DNA from: JAAZNO01 sp012798275
GTDB lineage: Bacteria > Chloroflexota > Anaerolineae > B4-G1 > SLSP01
Length of the DNA stretch: 14,211 nt
Direction of reading: 5' to 3'
Assembly (NCBI GenBank): GCA_035347995.1
Contig: DAOPQD010000082.1
Coordinates: 1-14,211 of the forward strand
Positions 1 to 6,179 of this stretch are shown here, one piece after another. Each line of letters begins with the position of its first letter. The stretch's first letter is position 1. Made by a program: the position numbers and the translations under genes. The notes below the pieces were generated by a model. That model searched no databases. It was not told where the DNA came from and saw only the letters and a program-made list of their open reading frames with translations.

Positions 1-16
1 AATTTCTGATCTGATT

Positions 17-57
17 CGTGAAATTCGTGCCCATTCGGGGCCATTTTCCGAGGAGAA
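17..57 (+). repeat. ATTCGTG-type leader repeat, copy 1
   Basis: A roughly 40-base leader made of degenerate ATTCGTG units (ATTCGTG, ATTCGTG, ATTCGGG, then ATTTTCC), two or three bases apart. It ends in the GAGGAG ribosome binding site of the gene starting at 63. The same sequence, with about four differences and identical spacing to the ATG, occurs on the minus strand at 14118-14158 before the antitoxin gene. The two downstream genes are unrelated, so this is a dispersed repeat and not shared coding ancestry. Confidence 0.75.
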
Positions 58-62
58 CTATC

Positions 63-356
63 ATGCAGAGTGAAGTCGAGAAGATTCAAAGCGCCTTGCG
101 CGATGTGATTGATTTCGAGATCGGCCTGGATGTCATGGCGCTGGGCCTGATTCGCAACATCGAGATAACCGACGATACAGTGATCATCACCATGATCCTC
201 ACTTCGCCGATGTGCCCCATGGCGTCGTTCATGGTCCAGCAGGTCCAGGAGCGCGCCAGCGAAGCCAGCGGCAAGAGTGTGGAGGTGGTCTTGGGGCGCG
301 AGATGTGGAAGCCGGACATGATGGAGCAAGAGGCGCGCAACGCACTGGGAATTTAG
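63..356 (+). CDS. DUF59/MIP18-family iron-sulfur cluster assembly factor
   Basis: A 97-residue protein that fits the small single-domain MIP18/DUF59 (SufT/PaaD-like) family, whose members act in the cytoplasm in maturing iron-sulfur proteins. Visible family features are the start with predicted helix (VEKIQSALRDVIDFEIGLDV), the segment ALGLIRNIEI and the conserved loop TSPMCPMASFM with its single family cysteine. A hydrophobic beta strand, VEVVLG, follows, then a C-terminal helix. I chose the ATG at 63 because GAGGAGAA lies seven bases upstream and the protein then begins at the domain. An in-frame GTG at 18 would add 15 residues encoded by a repeat and is unlikely to be used. There is no suf or isc gene nearby, so the partner is unknown. 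The operon that follows has its own promoter, so the gene is probably transcribed separately. Confidence 0.85.
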   Translation: MQSEVEKIQSALRDVIDFEIGLDVMALGLIRNIEITDDTVIITMILTSPMCPMASFMVQQVQERASEASGKSVEVVLGREMWKPDMMEQEARNALGI

Positions 357-417
357 TGCCAGGCGCCAACGCGGAAGGGGCTGCGGCGCCGGAAATCCGG
401 CTGGCCGTGGCCGTGTC

Positions 418-445
418 TTGACAAAGGGTCCTTTCCGTGGATAAT
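418..445 (+). promoter_or_regulatory. Sigma-70-type promoter of the pheS-pheT operon
   Basis: A perfect -35 hexamer, TTGACA (418-423), is followed after 16 bases by GATAAT (440-445), five of six matches to the -10 consensus. Transcription should start near 452, a few bases before the first T-box helix, as expected for a T-box operon. A small hairpin, GCCGG-AAAT-CCGGC (388-401), lies between the previous gene and this promoter. It has no T tract and is a weak terminator candidate at best. Confidence 0.75.
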
Positions 446-582
446 TGCTTCACCTTTACATCAAAAGCTGTGAAGGGGAAGAGTACGCAGAGGAAGCCGT
501 CAGGGAGAAGGGGTCGGAGACTGGAAGCCCCTTTCGGCGTGAGCCTGCCGAAGTTCGCCCCGGAGCCGACATCTGAACGGGA

Positions 583-638
583 GTAAATGGTAATGGGTAA
601 AGGGGGCACCCTCATCTATCCCCATCACCCATCACCCG
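583..638 (+). repeat. Heptanucleotide array inside the T-box leader (8 units)
   Basis: Eight consecutive 7-base units in perfect phase. The first three are G-rich (GTAAATG, GTAATGG, GTAAAGG) and the last three are C-rich complements (ATCCCCA, TCACCCA, TCACCCG). The array therefore forms an imperfect long hairpin centred near 607. It lies between stem I and the stem III/antiterminator part of the riboswitch. Confidence 0.75.
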
Positions 639-757
639 CCAACTAGGATGCTCCGCCTGGCCCGGCGTTATCGGGGCGCCCCATCGCTGATGGCGTCGCT
701 GTCGGCTGTGGGACTAAGCGGGCCCGCATGGGCCAAGCAGGGTGGTACCGCGAGATC

Positions 758-798
758 AACGCTCTCGTCCCGGCAGGGATGGGAGCGTTTGTGTTTTT
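758..798 (+). terminator. Intrinsic terminator of the pheS T-box leader
   Basis: An uninterrupted 14-pair hairpin pairs 758-771 with 776-789, including two G-T pairs, around the loop GGCA. It is followed by GTGTTTTTT. The 5' arm overlaps the antiterminator bases 764-771, so the two folds exclude each other, which is the standard T-box switch. Confidence 0.93.
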
Positions 799-800
799 TG

Positions 801-877
801 GGAAGGGTAAGGGGTAAAGGGGGAATGAGTAATGGGGGCCCTCATTACCCATTACCGTTACCTATCACCTATCACCC
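801..877 (+). repeat. Heptanucleotide array before pheS (11 units)
   Basis: Eleven 7-base units in exact phase fill the space from the last T of the leader terminator to seven bases before the pheS ribosome binding site. The left half is G-rich (TAAGGGG, TAAAGGG, GTAATGG). The right half is its pyrimidine-rich complement (CATTACC twice, ATCACCT, ATCACCC). The centre, ATGAGTAATGGGGG with CCCTCATTACCCAT, is a strong imperfect hairpin. It shares its flavour with the array at 583-638. Confidence 0.8.
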
Positions 878-896
878 ATTATTGAGGAGGCGCGAC

Positions 897-1946
897 ATGA
901 GCTTATTCGACGATTTGGAAGGGGTTTATGCCGAGGCGACGGGAGCGCTGGAGGCGGCGGCGGATGCGGCGGGGTTGGAAGCCTGGTATGCCGCTTATTT
1001 GAGCCGCAAAGGCGCTGTGACGCTGCAAACGCGCGTTGTGGGACAGTTGCCCAAAGAGGAACGTCCCGCTTTTGGGCAGCGCGTCAACGCGATCAAGGAG
1101 GCGCTGGAGGCGGCTTATGCCGCGCGCGCCGGGCAGCTCAAGCAGGCGGAACTGACGCGCACCCTTGAGGCTGGCGCGGTGGACGTGACGTTGCCGGGGC
1201 GCCCCGTCACGGAGGGGCATCTGCACCTGACGACGCAGTCGCTGCGGCAGATTTACGCCATCTTCGCCCGCATGGGATTCGAGGTCTACGAGGCGCCGGA
1301 TGTGGAGCTGGAGACTTACAACTTCGACCTGCTCAACATCCCGGCCTACCATCCCGCCCGCGACATGTGGGACACCTTTTGGGTCCAGACCCCGCCGCAT
1401 GAAGCGCGCTTGTTGCTGCGCACCCATACCTCGCCGGGGCAGATTCGGGCGATGCGCGAGCGCTCCGCGAATCAGGAGCCGATCCGCGTGATCCTGCCCG
1501 GCAAGTGTTACCGTTATGAGCAGATCACCGCGCGCAGCGAGCATCAGTTCTATCAGGTGGAAGGGCTGGCCGTCGGGCGCGGCATCACCCTCACCGACCT
1601 CATCGGGACCCTGCATCAGTTCGCTGACCTGTTCTATGGCGCGGGACGCAAGATCCGCGTGCGCAGCTCATACTTCCCCTTCACCGAGCCAAGCATTGAG
1701 GTGGACACAAATTGCATTCTCTGCGGCGGCAAGGGCTGCGGCGTGTGCAAATACACCGGCTGGCTGGAGATCGCCGGCGCGGGGATGGTGCACCCCGTCG
1801 TGCTGGAGAACGGCGGCTACGATCCCGCCGAGTGGAGCGGCTTCGCCTTCGGCATGGGCGTCGAGCGCCCCTCGATGATGAAATACGACGTGAGCGACAT
1901 CCGCCTGTACTACGGGAACGACCTGCGATTTTTGAGGCAGTTTTAG
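897..1946 (+). CDS. pheS: Phenylalanyl-tRNA synthetase alpha subunit
   Basis: The alpha subunit (349 residues, normal length) carries the aminoacylation site of the cytoplasmic alpha2-beta2 enzyme that charges tRNA-Phe. An N-terminal helical coiled-coil arm (about 1-100) precedes the class II catalytic core. The core includes LRTHTSPGQIRAM, the motif 2 region GKCYRYEQITARSEHQFYQ and motif 3 GFAFGMGVERPSMMKYDV. FPFTEPS lies at the active site. A four-cysteine cluster at 273, 276, 281 and 284 (C-x2-C-x4-C-x2-C) sits just before GWLEIAGAGMVHP and looks metal-binding. I chose the ATG at 897 because GAGGAGG (884-890) precedes it by six bases and the protein then has normal ends. A longer open frame from 648 runs through the T-box and is not coding. 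Expression should follow the T-box switch, and pheT lies downstream after one inserted gene. Confidence 0.97.
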   Translation: MSLFDDLEGVYAEATGALEAAADAAGLEAWYAAYLSRKGAVTLQTRVVGQLPKEERPAFGQRVNAIKEALEAAYAARAGQLKQAELTRTLEAGAVDVTLPGRPVTEGHLHLTTQSLRQIYAIFARMGFEVYEAPDVELETYNFDLLNIPAYHPARDMWDTFWVQTPPHEARLLLRTHTSPGQIRAMRERSANQEPIRVILPGKCYRYEQITARSEHQFYQVEGLAVGRGITLTDLIGTLHQFADLFYGAGRKIRVRSSYFPFTEPSIEVDTNCILCGGKGCGVCKYTGWLEIAGAGMVHPVVLENGGYDPAEWSGFAFGMGVERPSMMKYDVSDIRLYYGNDLRFLRQF

Positions 1947-2037
1947 GCGAGTAGAGAGCAGTGAGTAGAGAGCAGTGAGTAGTTGACTTCTAACCACTTA
2001 CTGCTCACTAGTCGTTTTCCATTTCTCACCATTCACT
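1947..2037 (+). repeat. Heptanucleotide array between pheS and the S23-type gene (13 units)
   Basis: Thirteen 7-base units in exact phase start on the base after the pheS stop codon. The left half alternates GTGAGTA with GAGAGCA. After a centre near 1985-1992 the units become the complement type (ACTTACT, GCTCACT, TCTCACC, ATTCACT), so the whole array is an imperfect inverted repeat. It ends six bases before the AAGGA ribosome binding site of the next gene. The array at 2524-2558 has the same flavour in the inverted sense. Confidence 0.8.
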
Positions 2038-2050
2038 GAAATAAGGATGT

Positions 2051-2521
2051 ATGATGAGCACTCACCGCGAGGAACAAGTAGGTCTGGAAAAACTTTTGGC
2101 CTGGCAAAAGGCACGGGAATTGATGTTGTTCGTTCACCAACAGGTGATTCCTTTGTTGCCGGCTGACGAGAAATGGGATTTGAAAGACCAGATTCGTCGT
2201 TCGTCTAAAAGCGCAATGGCAAACATTGCAGAGGGCCATGGGCGTTTCTACTATCAGGAAACAGTACATTTCTGTTATATCGCCAGGGGCTCATTGGAGG
2301 AGACGTTCAGTCATTTGATAACGGCGCATGATTTGAATTACATCTCTGACCCTCTGTTTAGTCATGGCGACGCCATTGTGCGCGAGGCATTGCAAGTGCT
2401 CAACGGCTACATTGCTTACTTAAAAAAGACTAAACAGGGCGGCGACCTCCCCGACGGATGTCTCAAAGAGATAGGTTCTGACTATGACTTCTCAGAAATA
2501 GAGCAGGATGATGCTCGCTAA
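2051..2521 (+). CDS. Four-helix-bundle protein of the S23/IVS family
   Basis: A 156-residue, largely helical protein with the hallmarks of the S23 (23S rRNA intervening-sequence) four-helix-bundle family: an opening EKLLAWQKARELMLFV, then LKDQIRRSSKSAMANIAEGHGR, then ARGSLEETFSHLITA. Family members are found in rRNA intervening sequences and as free-standing genes, and the related Avd protein serves diversity-generating retroelements. The role of the free-standing ones is not established, so none is assigned here. The start is 2051 or 2054 (ATGATG); AAGGA at 2043-2047 fits 2054 better. The gene splits pheS from pheT and is visibly richer in A and T than both. Heptamer arrays of matching flavour flank it, which suggests a later insertion that kept the operon readable. 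No rRNA, reverse transcriptase or template repeat is nearby. Confidence 0.88.
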   Translation: MMSTHREEQVGLEKLLAWQKARELMLFVHQQVIPLLPADEKWDLKDQIRRSSKSAMANIAEGHGRFYYQETVHFCYIARGSLEETFSHLITAHDLNYISDPLFSHGDAIVREALQVLNGYIAYLKKTKQGGDLPDGCLKEIGSDYDFSEIEQDDAR

Positions 2522-2523
2522 CG

Positions 2524-2558
2524 ACAGCTCACTGCTCACCACTCACGACTCACTACTG
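2524..2558 (+). repeat. Heptanucleotide array before pheT (5 units)
   Basis: Five 7-base units of the form ACNNCTC (ACAGCTC, ACTGCTC, ACCACTC, ACGACTC, ACTACTG) fill the gap between the S23-type stop codon and the pheT ribosome binding site. Read on the minus strand they are cyclic forms of GTGAGTA and GTGAGCA, the same flavour as the array upstream of the S23-type gene. Confidence 0.75.
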
Positions 2559-2572
2559 CAAGAGGTGAACCC

Positions 2573-5113
2573 ATGAAAATTCCTTTGTCCTGGCTCAATG
2601 ATTATGTGGAGGTGCAAGACGTCCCCGTTGCCGAACTGGCCGAGCGTTTGACTTTGGCCGGGATGGAGGTCGAGGCGATCGAGACCATCGGCTACCCCGG
2701 CGCGGAGCTGCCCTGGGATCCCCAGCTCATCACGACGGCGGAGGTGCTTGCGGTGCGGCCCCATCCCGACGCCGACCGGTTGGTGCTCGTGGAGGTGAAT
2801 TACGGCGGGCCGGAGCATGAGATCGCGGTGACCGGCGCTCCCAGTCTGTACGCGCGCCAGGGTGAAAGCGACCTGCACCTCAAGGTCGCCTTTGCCTGGG
2901 AGGGCGCCATGCTCTACGATGGGCACGCCGAGGGTTTTGTGCAGCGCAAGCTCAAGGCGACCAAAGTGCGCGGCGTGCTCTCCCGCGCCATGGTCTGCTC
3001 CCAGAAGGAGCTGGGCCTGGCGGATGTCCATGGCGACATCATCTACCTTCCCGACGACACGCCGGTGGGCGTCCCGCTCACCCAAGTGTTGGGCGATTAC
3101 GTCCTCGACTTCGAGATCAAAGGCCCCTTCGGACATCTGCAATGTGTGTACGGCATCGCGCGCGAGGTCGCCGCGCTTCTCGGCCGGCCGCTCAAGCGCA
3201 CGCCGCTGGAAGCGGTCGCCCGTCTGGGAATGCGCACTGTCGAGCAACCCGACTTCGTGGACCTGGCGATCCCCGATCCCGATCTCTGCCTGCGCTACAC
3301 GGCGACGCTGATCCGGGGGGTGCAGATCGGCCCCTCGCCGTTGTGGATGCAGCTGCGGCTGCAGCGCGCCGGCATGCGCCCCATCAACGTCATCGTGGAC
3401 ATCACCAACTATGTGATGTTGGAGCTGGGACAGCCGCTGCACGCTTTCGACTACGCCCAAATCCGTCCGCGCAGCGCCGGCGGCAAGCCCGCTATCAGCG
3501 TGCGCCGCGCCGCCCCCGGGGAGCAGATGCGCACGCTCGACGGCGAACTGCGCACTTTCGATGGCGAGATGTGCCTGATCACCGATGGCGGCGGTCCCAT
3601 CGGCATCGGCGGCGTCATGGGCGGCCTGGAAAGCGAAGTCCAGGAGACGACGGAGGACATTCTCCTGGAAGCGGCGAACTTTGCCTTCCTCAACATCCGG
3701 CGCACCGCGCAACTGCTCAAGTTGAGCTCCGAGGCGGGGAGTCGCTTCGGCAAGCGCGTGGACCCTGAACTGGCGTTGGTGGCCGGCGCCCGCGCGGCAG
3801 AACTGATGGCCGACCTCGCCGGCGGGACGGTGGTCCCCGTGGCGGGAGATCTCTATCCCGGCAAGCCCGCGCCCGTCGCCCTTACCTACGTCCCCGCGCT
3901 GGCCGAGCGCATTCTGGGGGTGACCCTGCCCCTGGAGGAGCAGCGCCGCATCCTCACGGCATTGGAGTTCCAGGTGACGGGGGCTGAGGAAGGGCCGTGG
4001 GAGGTCAGCGTGCCCTCGTATCGTCTGGATGTGCGCCGCCCCGTGGATTTGGTGGAGGAAGTCGCCCGCATCTACGGCTATGACCGTTTTCCCCCCACTC
4101 TCATCGAGGAGGCGCTCCCGCCGCTGCGCCGCAACGTCTCTTTGGAGGAAGAAGAGCGCGTGCGCGACATCCTGGTGGGCTTGGGGCTGGACGAAATCAT
4201 CTCGTATTCCCTGATTGACCCCGACGACGAGGGGCGCCTGATCCCGTCCGGCGCGAGGTTCGCCTTCCCCGGCGAGGCGGTCAGGCTGCACAACCCGCTT
4301 GCGCCGGAACGGTCGCAGATGCGACGGACGCTGCTGCCTGGAGCGCTGCGCACGGCGCGCAACAACCTGCGCTTTGTGGAGCGCATCGCCATCTTCGAGG
4401 TGGGGCGCGTGCACTATCGCCGCGCTGTGCCGAATCCCGCCGCCGGTCAGACGGGTATCGCCGAGCCGCGCCATCTCTCGCTGCTGCTGACCGGTCCCCG
4501 GCAGGGGCAGTGGTTCGAGCCGACCGACCGCTCACCGCTGGATTACTTCGACCTGAAGGGCCTCGTCGAGGTGCTGTTGGAGCGGCTGACGCTGGCGGAT
4601 AAGGCGCAATGGGAGCGTAGGGCGCATCCGGCGTTCCATCCGGGGCGCTGCGCCCGGGTGGTCATCGCCGAGCGTGAGATCGGCTACCTGGGCGAGCTCC
4701 ATCCGCTGGTGCGCGAGGCCTTCGATCTGCCGGAGCAGCCCGTGGTGCTGCTGGAATGGGATCTTGAGGCGCTGCTTGACGTCGCCCGTGACGCCGAAGC
4801 CGGCAAACACGTCGGCGCGCTCTCGCCCTATCCGCCGGTTCACGAGGACCTCGCCCTCATCGTGGATGAGGCGACGCCTGCCCTGGAGGTGCAACGCACC
4901 CTCATCCAGGCGGGCAATCCGCTGGTCACGCGCGCGCTGCTCTTTGACATCTATCGCGGCCCACAAATCGGCGCGGGGAAGAAGAGCCTGGCCTTCGCGC
5001 TCACCTATCAATCCCCCGGCAAGGCGTTGGAGGAGAAGGACATCGAGAAATTGCGTGGACGCCTCATCAAAGTGGTGGAAAAACAACTGGGCGCCAAAGT
5101 CCGCAGCGCCTGA
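2573..5113 (+). CDS. pheT: Phenylalanyl-tRNA synthetase beta subunit
   Basis: The beta subunit has 846 residues, slightly longer than the usual 800 or so. It binds tRNA-Phe and edits mischarged Tyr-tRNA in the alpha2-beta2 enzyme. Domains in order: an OB-fold tRNA-binding domain (about 40-160; HPDADRLVLVEV, then VTGAPSL); the B3/B4 editing domain (about 220-400; INVIVDITNYVMLELGQPLH and GIGGVMGGLESEV); B5 (about 420-500; PSYRLDVRRPVDLVEEVARI); the catalytic-like core (about 510-740; HNPLAPERSQMRRTLLPGAL); and a C-terminal FDX-ACB anticodon-binding domain (about 750-846; SPYPPVHEDLALIVDE). AGAGGTG at 2561-2567 fixes the start. At residues 182-188 the usual TPNRPDCLS-type segment before GIAREVAALLG reads IKGPFGH instead. 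Co-transcription with pheS through the inserted gene is likely, since I see no terminator between them. Confidence 0.97.
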   Translation: MKIPLSWLNDYVEVQDVPVAELAERLTLAGMEVEAIETIGYPGAELPWDPQLITTAEVLAVRPHPDADRLVLVEVNYGGPEHEIAVTGAPSLYARQGESDLHLKVAFAWEGAMLYDGHAEGFVQRKLKATKVRGVLSRAMVCSQKELGLADVHGDIIYLPDDTPVGVPLTQVLGDYVLDFEIKGPFGHLQCVYGIAREVAALLGRPLKRTPLEAVARLGMRTVEQPDFVDLAIPDPDLCLRYTATLIRGVQIGPSPLWMQLRLQRAGMRPINVIVDITNYVMLELGQPLHAFDYAQIRPRSAGGKPAISVRRAAPGEQMRTLDGELRTFDGEMCLITDGGGPIGIGGVMGGLESEVQETTEDILLEAANFAFLNIRRTAQLLKLSSEAGSRFGKRVDPELALVAGARAAELMADLAGGTVVPVAGDLYPGKPAPVALTYVPALAERILGVTLPLEEQRRILTALEFQVTGAEEGPWEVSVPSYRLDVRRPVDLVEEVARIYGYDRFPPTLIEEALPPLRRNVSLEEEERVRDILVGLGLDEIISYSLIDPDDEGRLIPSGARFAFPGEAVRLHNPLAPERSQMRRTLLPGALRTARNNLRFVERIAIFEVGRVHYRRAVPNPAAGQTGIAEPRHLSLLLTGPRQGQWFEPTDRSPLDYFDLKGLVEVLLERLTLADKAQWERRAHPAFHPGRCARVVIAEREIGYLGELHPLVREAFDLPEQPVVLLEWDLEALLDVARDAEAGKHVGALSPYPPVHEDLALIVDEATPALEVQRTLIQAGNPLVTRALLFDIYRGPQIGAGKKSLAFALTYQSPGKALEEKDIEKLRGRLIKVVEKQLGAKVRSA

Positions 5114-5119
5114 ACCTGG

Positions 5120-5168
5120 CGGGTCGGCCTCCGCGCGCGCCTTGCCGGGCCGTCAGGAGGCCGACCCG
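5120..5168. terminator. GC-rich hairpin between convergent genes
   Basis: A perfect 13-base inverted repeat (5120-5132 with 5156-5168, CGGGTCGGCCTCC and its complement) starts seven bases after the pheT stop codon. Its loop is 23 bases, itself GC-rich. Neither strand has a T tract, so it is not a textbook intrinsic terminator. Its position between two converging genes fits a shared transcript end or an RNA-stabilising structure. Confidence 0.5.
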
Positions 5169-5201
5169 TCGCCGGGAAAGTTTGGGTAGGAGTAACATAA
5201 C

Positions 5202-6056
5202 CTACTCTTCTTCATACAGCAGTTTCTCTAGTCTGGTCATTGCTGTGCGCACCGAACGGAGGCGACGGGCAGCCTCCGCTTCCGCTTCCGCTTCCGCATC
5301 CTGTTCCTGGAGCGTGGCCTGAGCCAGGCTGGCGGCGGCGCGTAGAAGGCCAAACGCCGCACCCTGCAGTTTGGTGTCGCTCTGGCGCATCTTTTCCGTC
5401 TGGGCGACGATCCCATCCACCACCGACCGCCAGTCCGGAGCCGGCCTGGACGGGGTCCGCCGATCCAGGCTGGTGCGGATCTGGGGTTTCCCTGATGGCC
5501 CGACCAGTTGCTCAATAATCCCTTCTCGTTCCTTCAGACGGCCGTATTCCCGGCTCAGACTGGCGCGGATGCTTCCGCCGAACGCGACGCGGTAGGGCAT
5601 GAGAATGCCGTCGTAGATGATGCGGTTGCCGAAAGGCAAGAGGGTTGCCGTCACCATAACGGGTAAGGGGGCTCCACCCAAAACTACCTCTAATGGATCA
5701 ATCAATCCCAGAACACCATAAAGGTGACTCTCTCCCTTGGCGTTCATAAACACCGTGTACGACTTCAAGTAGCGCATGATGTAGAAGTCGCCGGTAAGAT
5801 GGTGACGCCAACTGGCGACAATGGCCAGTTCCTGCTCCGGCAACTGTTCCGGGTTCTCTGCCACGAAGCGTTCCAGCAGCTCGGGGTGGGCAAGGAGCGC
5901 ATCGCGCAGCCTGGCAACCTGTTCAACGAGTTGCTGACTGATTTGCTCGGCAGCGGTAACATGGGGAATGATGTTCAGGTGCCGATTGGCATAGGCCAGC
6001 AAAGCAAAACGCAGCTTGTAGAACAGCCGGGTTTCTTCAGCGGACAAATTCCTCAT
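5202..6056 (-). CDS. Conserved-looking protein of unknown function
   Basis: I do not recognise this 284-residue protein. It has no signal peptide and no clear membrane segment. The N-terminal third is helical (FYKLRFALLAYANRHLN). The middle has a compact mixed region with short motifs that look conserved: LYGVLGLIDPLEVVLGG, ATLLPFGNRIIYDGILMPYR and a stretch of LKEREGIIEQLVG. A proline-rich linker (about 195-210) leads to a C-terminal charged coiled-coil-like helix containing a run of EA dipeptides. That run is encoded by tandem hexamers at 5272-5301. The ATG at 6056 is preceded by GAGGAG (6062-6067 on the plus strand), which fixes the start. It lies 123 bases downstream of the permease in the same direction and may share its transcript. 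The middle section suggests a soluble enzyme or binding domain, but no function can be assigned. Confidence 0.8.
   Translation of the reverse strand: MRNLSAEETRLFYKLRFALLAYANRHLNIIPHVTAAEQISQQLVEQVARLRDALLAHPELLERFVAENPEQLPEQELAIVASWRHHLTGDFYIMRYLKSYTVFMNAKGESHLYGVLGLIDPLEVVLGGAPLPVMVTATLLPFGNRIIYDGILMPYRVAFGGSIRASLSREYGRLKEREGIIEQLVGPSGKPQIRTSLDRRTPSRPAPDWRSVVDGIVAQTEKMRQSDTKLQGAAFGLLRAAASLAQATLQEQDAEAEAEAEAARRLRSVRTAMTRLEKLLYEEE
5272..5301. repeat. In-frame hexanucleotide tandem repeat in the unknown gene
   Basis: Five tandem GCTTCC-type hexamers (one GCCTCC, three GCTTCC, one GCATCC) encode alternating Glu-Ala near the C terminus of the minus-strand protein. Because the unit is six bases, copy-number change would alter length but not frame. 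Confidence 0.8.
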
Positions 6057-6165
6057 GATGGCTCCTCATTACTTTACTTTCGACTCCGCTCTCACCAGCA
6101 CCGCCGCCCGTATCTGCAAGAGCGACGGGACAATGGGGAGATCAGCGTCAGCCTGCGGTTGACCT

Positions 6166-6179
6166 CCAGGCCGACCTGG
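6166..6179 (-). terminator. Small hairpin after the permease stop codon
   Basis: CCAGG-CCGA-CCTGG, a perfect five-pair stem with a tetraloop, abuts the permease stop codon. It has no T tract. It could weakly attenuate read-through into the next gene or be chance in GC-rich DNA. Confidence 0.25.

Larger units (their letters stand above)
452..800 (+). ncRNA. T-box riboswitch, phenylalanine-specific leader
   Basis: The leader senses uncharged tRNA-Phe and controls read-through into pheS-pheT. Stem I is recognisable. GGGG (475-478) pairs with CCCC (558-561). The specifier loop has the paired AGTA (482-485) and GAA (550-552) motifs, then one base, then the codon TTC (554-556), which is Phe. The distal arm has the CAGGGAG motif (501-507) and a six-pair stem, 508-513 with 528-533. 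A short stem III, GGCCC-GCAT-GGGCC (721-734), precedes the T-box sequence AGGGTGGTACCGCG (739-752). Its TGGT (743-746) can pair with an ACCA tRNA end, matching the A discriminator of tRNA-Phe. The antiterminator would pair CGAG (751-754) with CTCG (764-767) and GGG (740-742) with CCC (769-771). The linker between stem I and stem III carries a heptamer array. Confidence 0.92.

Noticed and set aside
648..896. N-terminal extension of PheS from an upstream ATG
   Set aside because: The segment is the T-box, terminator and heptamer array. The ATG at 897 has a strong ribosome site and gives a normal-length PheS.
1947..2558. Diversity-generating retroelement, suggested by an Avd-like four-helix-bundle protein
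   Set aside because: No reverse transcriptase and no template/variable repeat pair in the window.
1947..2558. Insertion sequence or classical transposon around the S23-type gene
   Set aside because: No transposase, no clean terminal inverted repeats and no target duplication could be seen; only repeat flavour is shared.
2543..4474. Long minus-strand open frame of 643 codons opposite pheT
   Set aside because: Shadow frame typical of GC-rich genes; Arg-, His- and Gln-rich composition and no domain, while pheT is certain.
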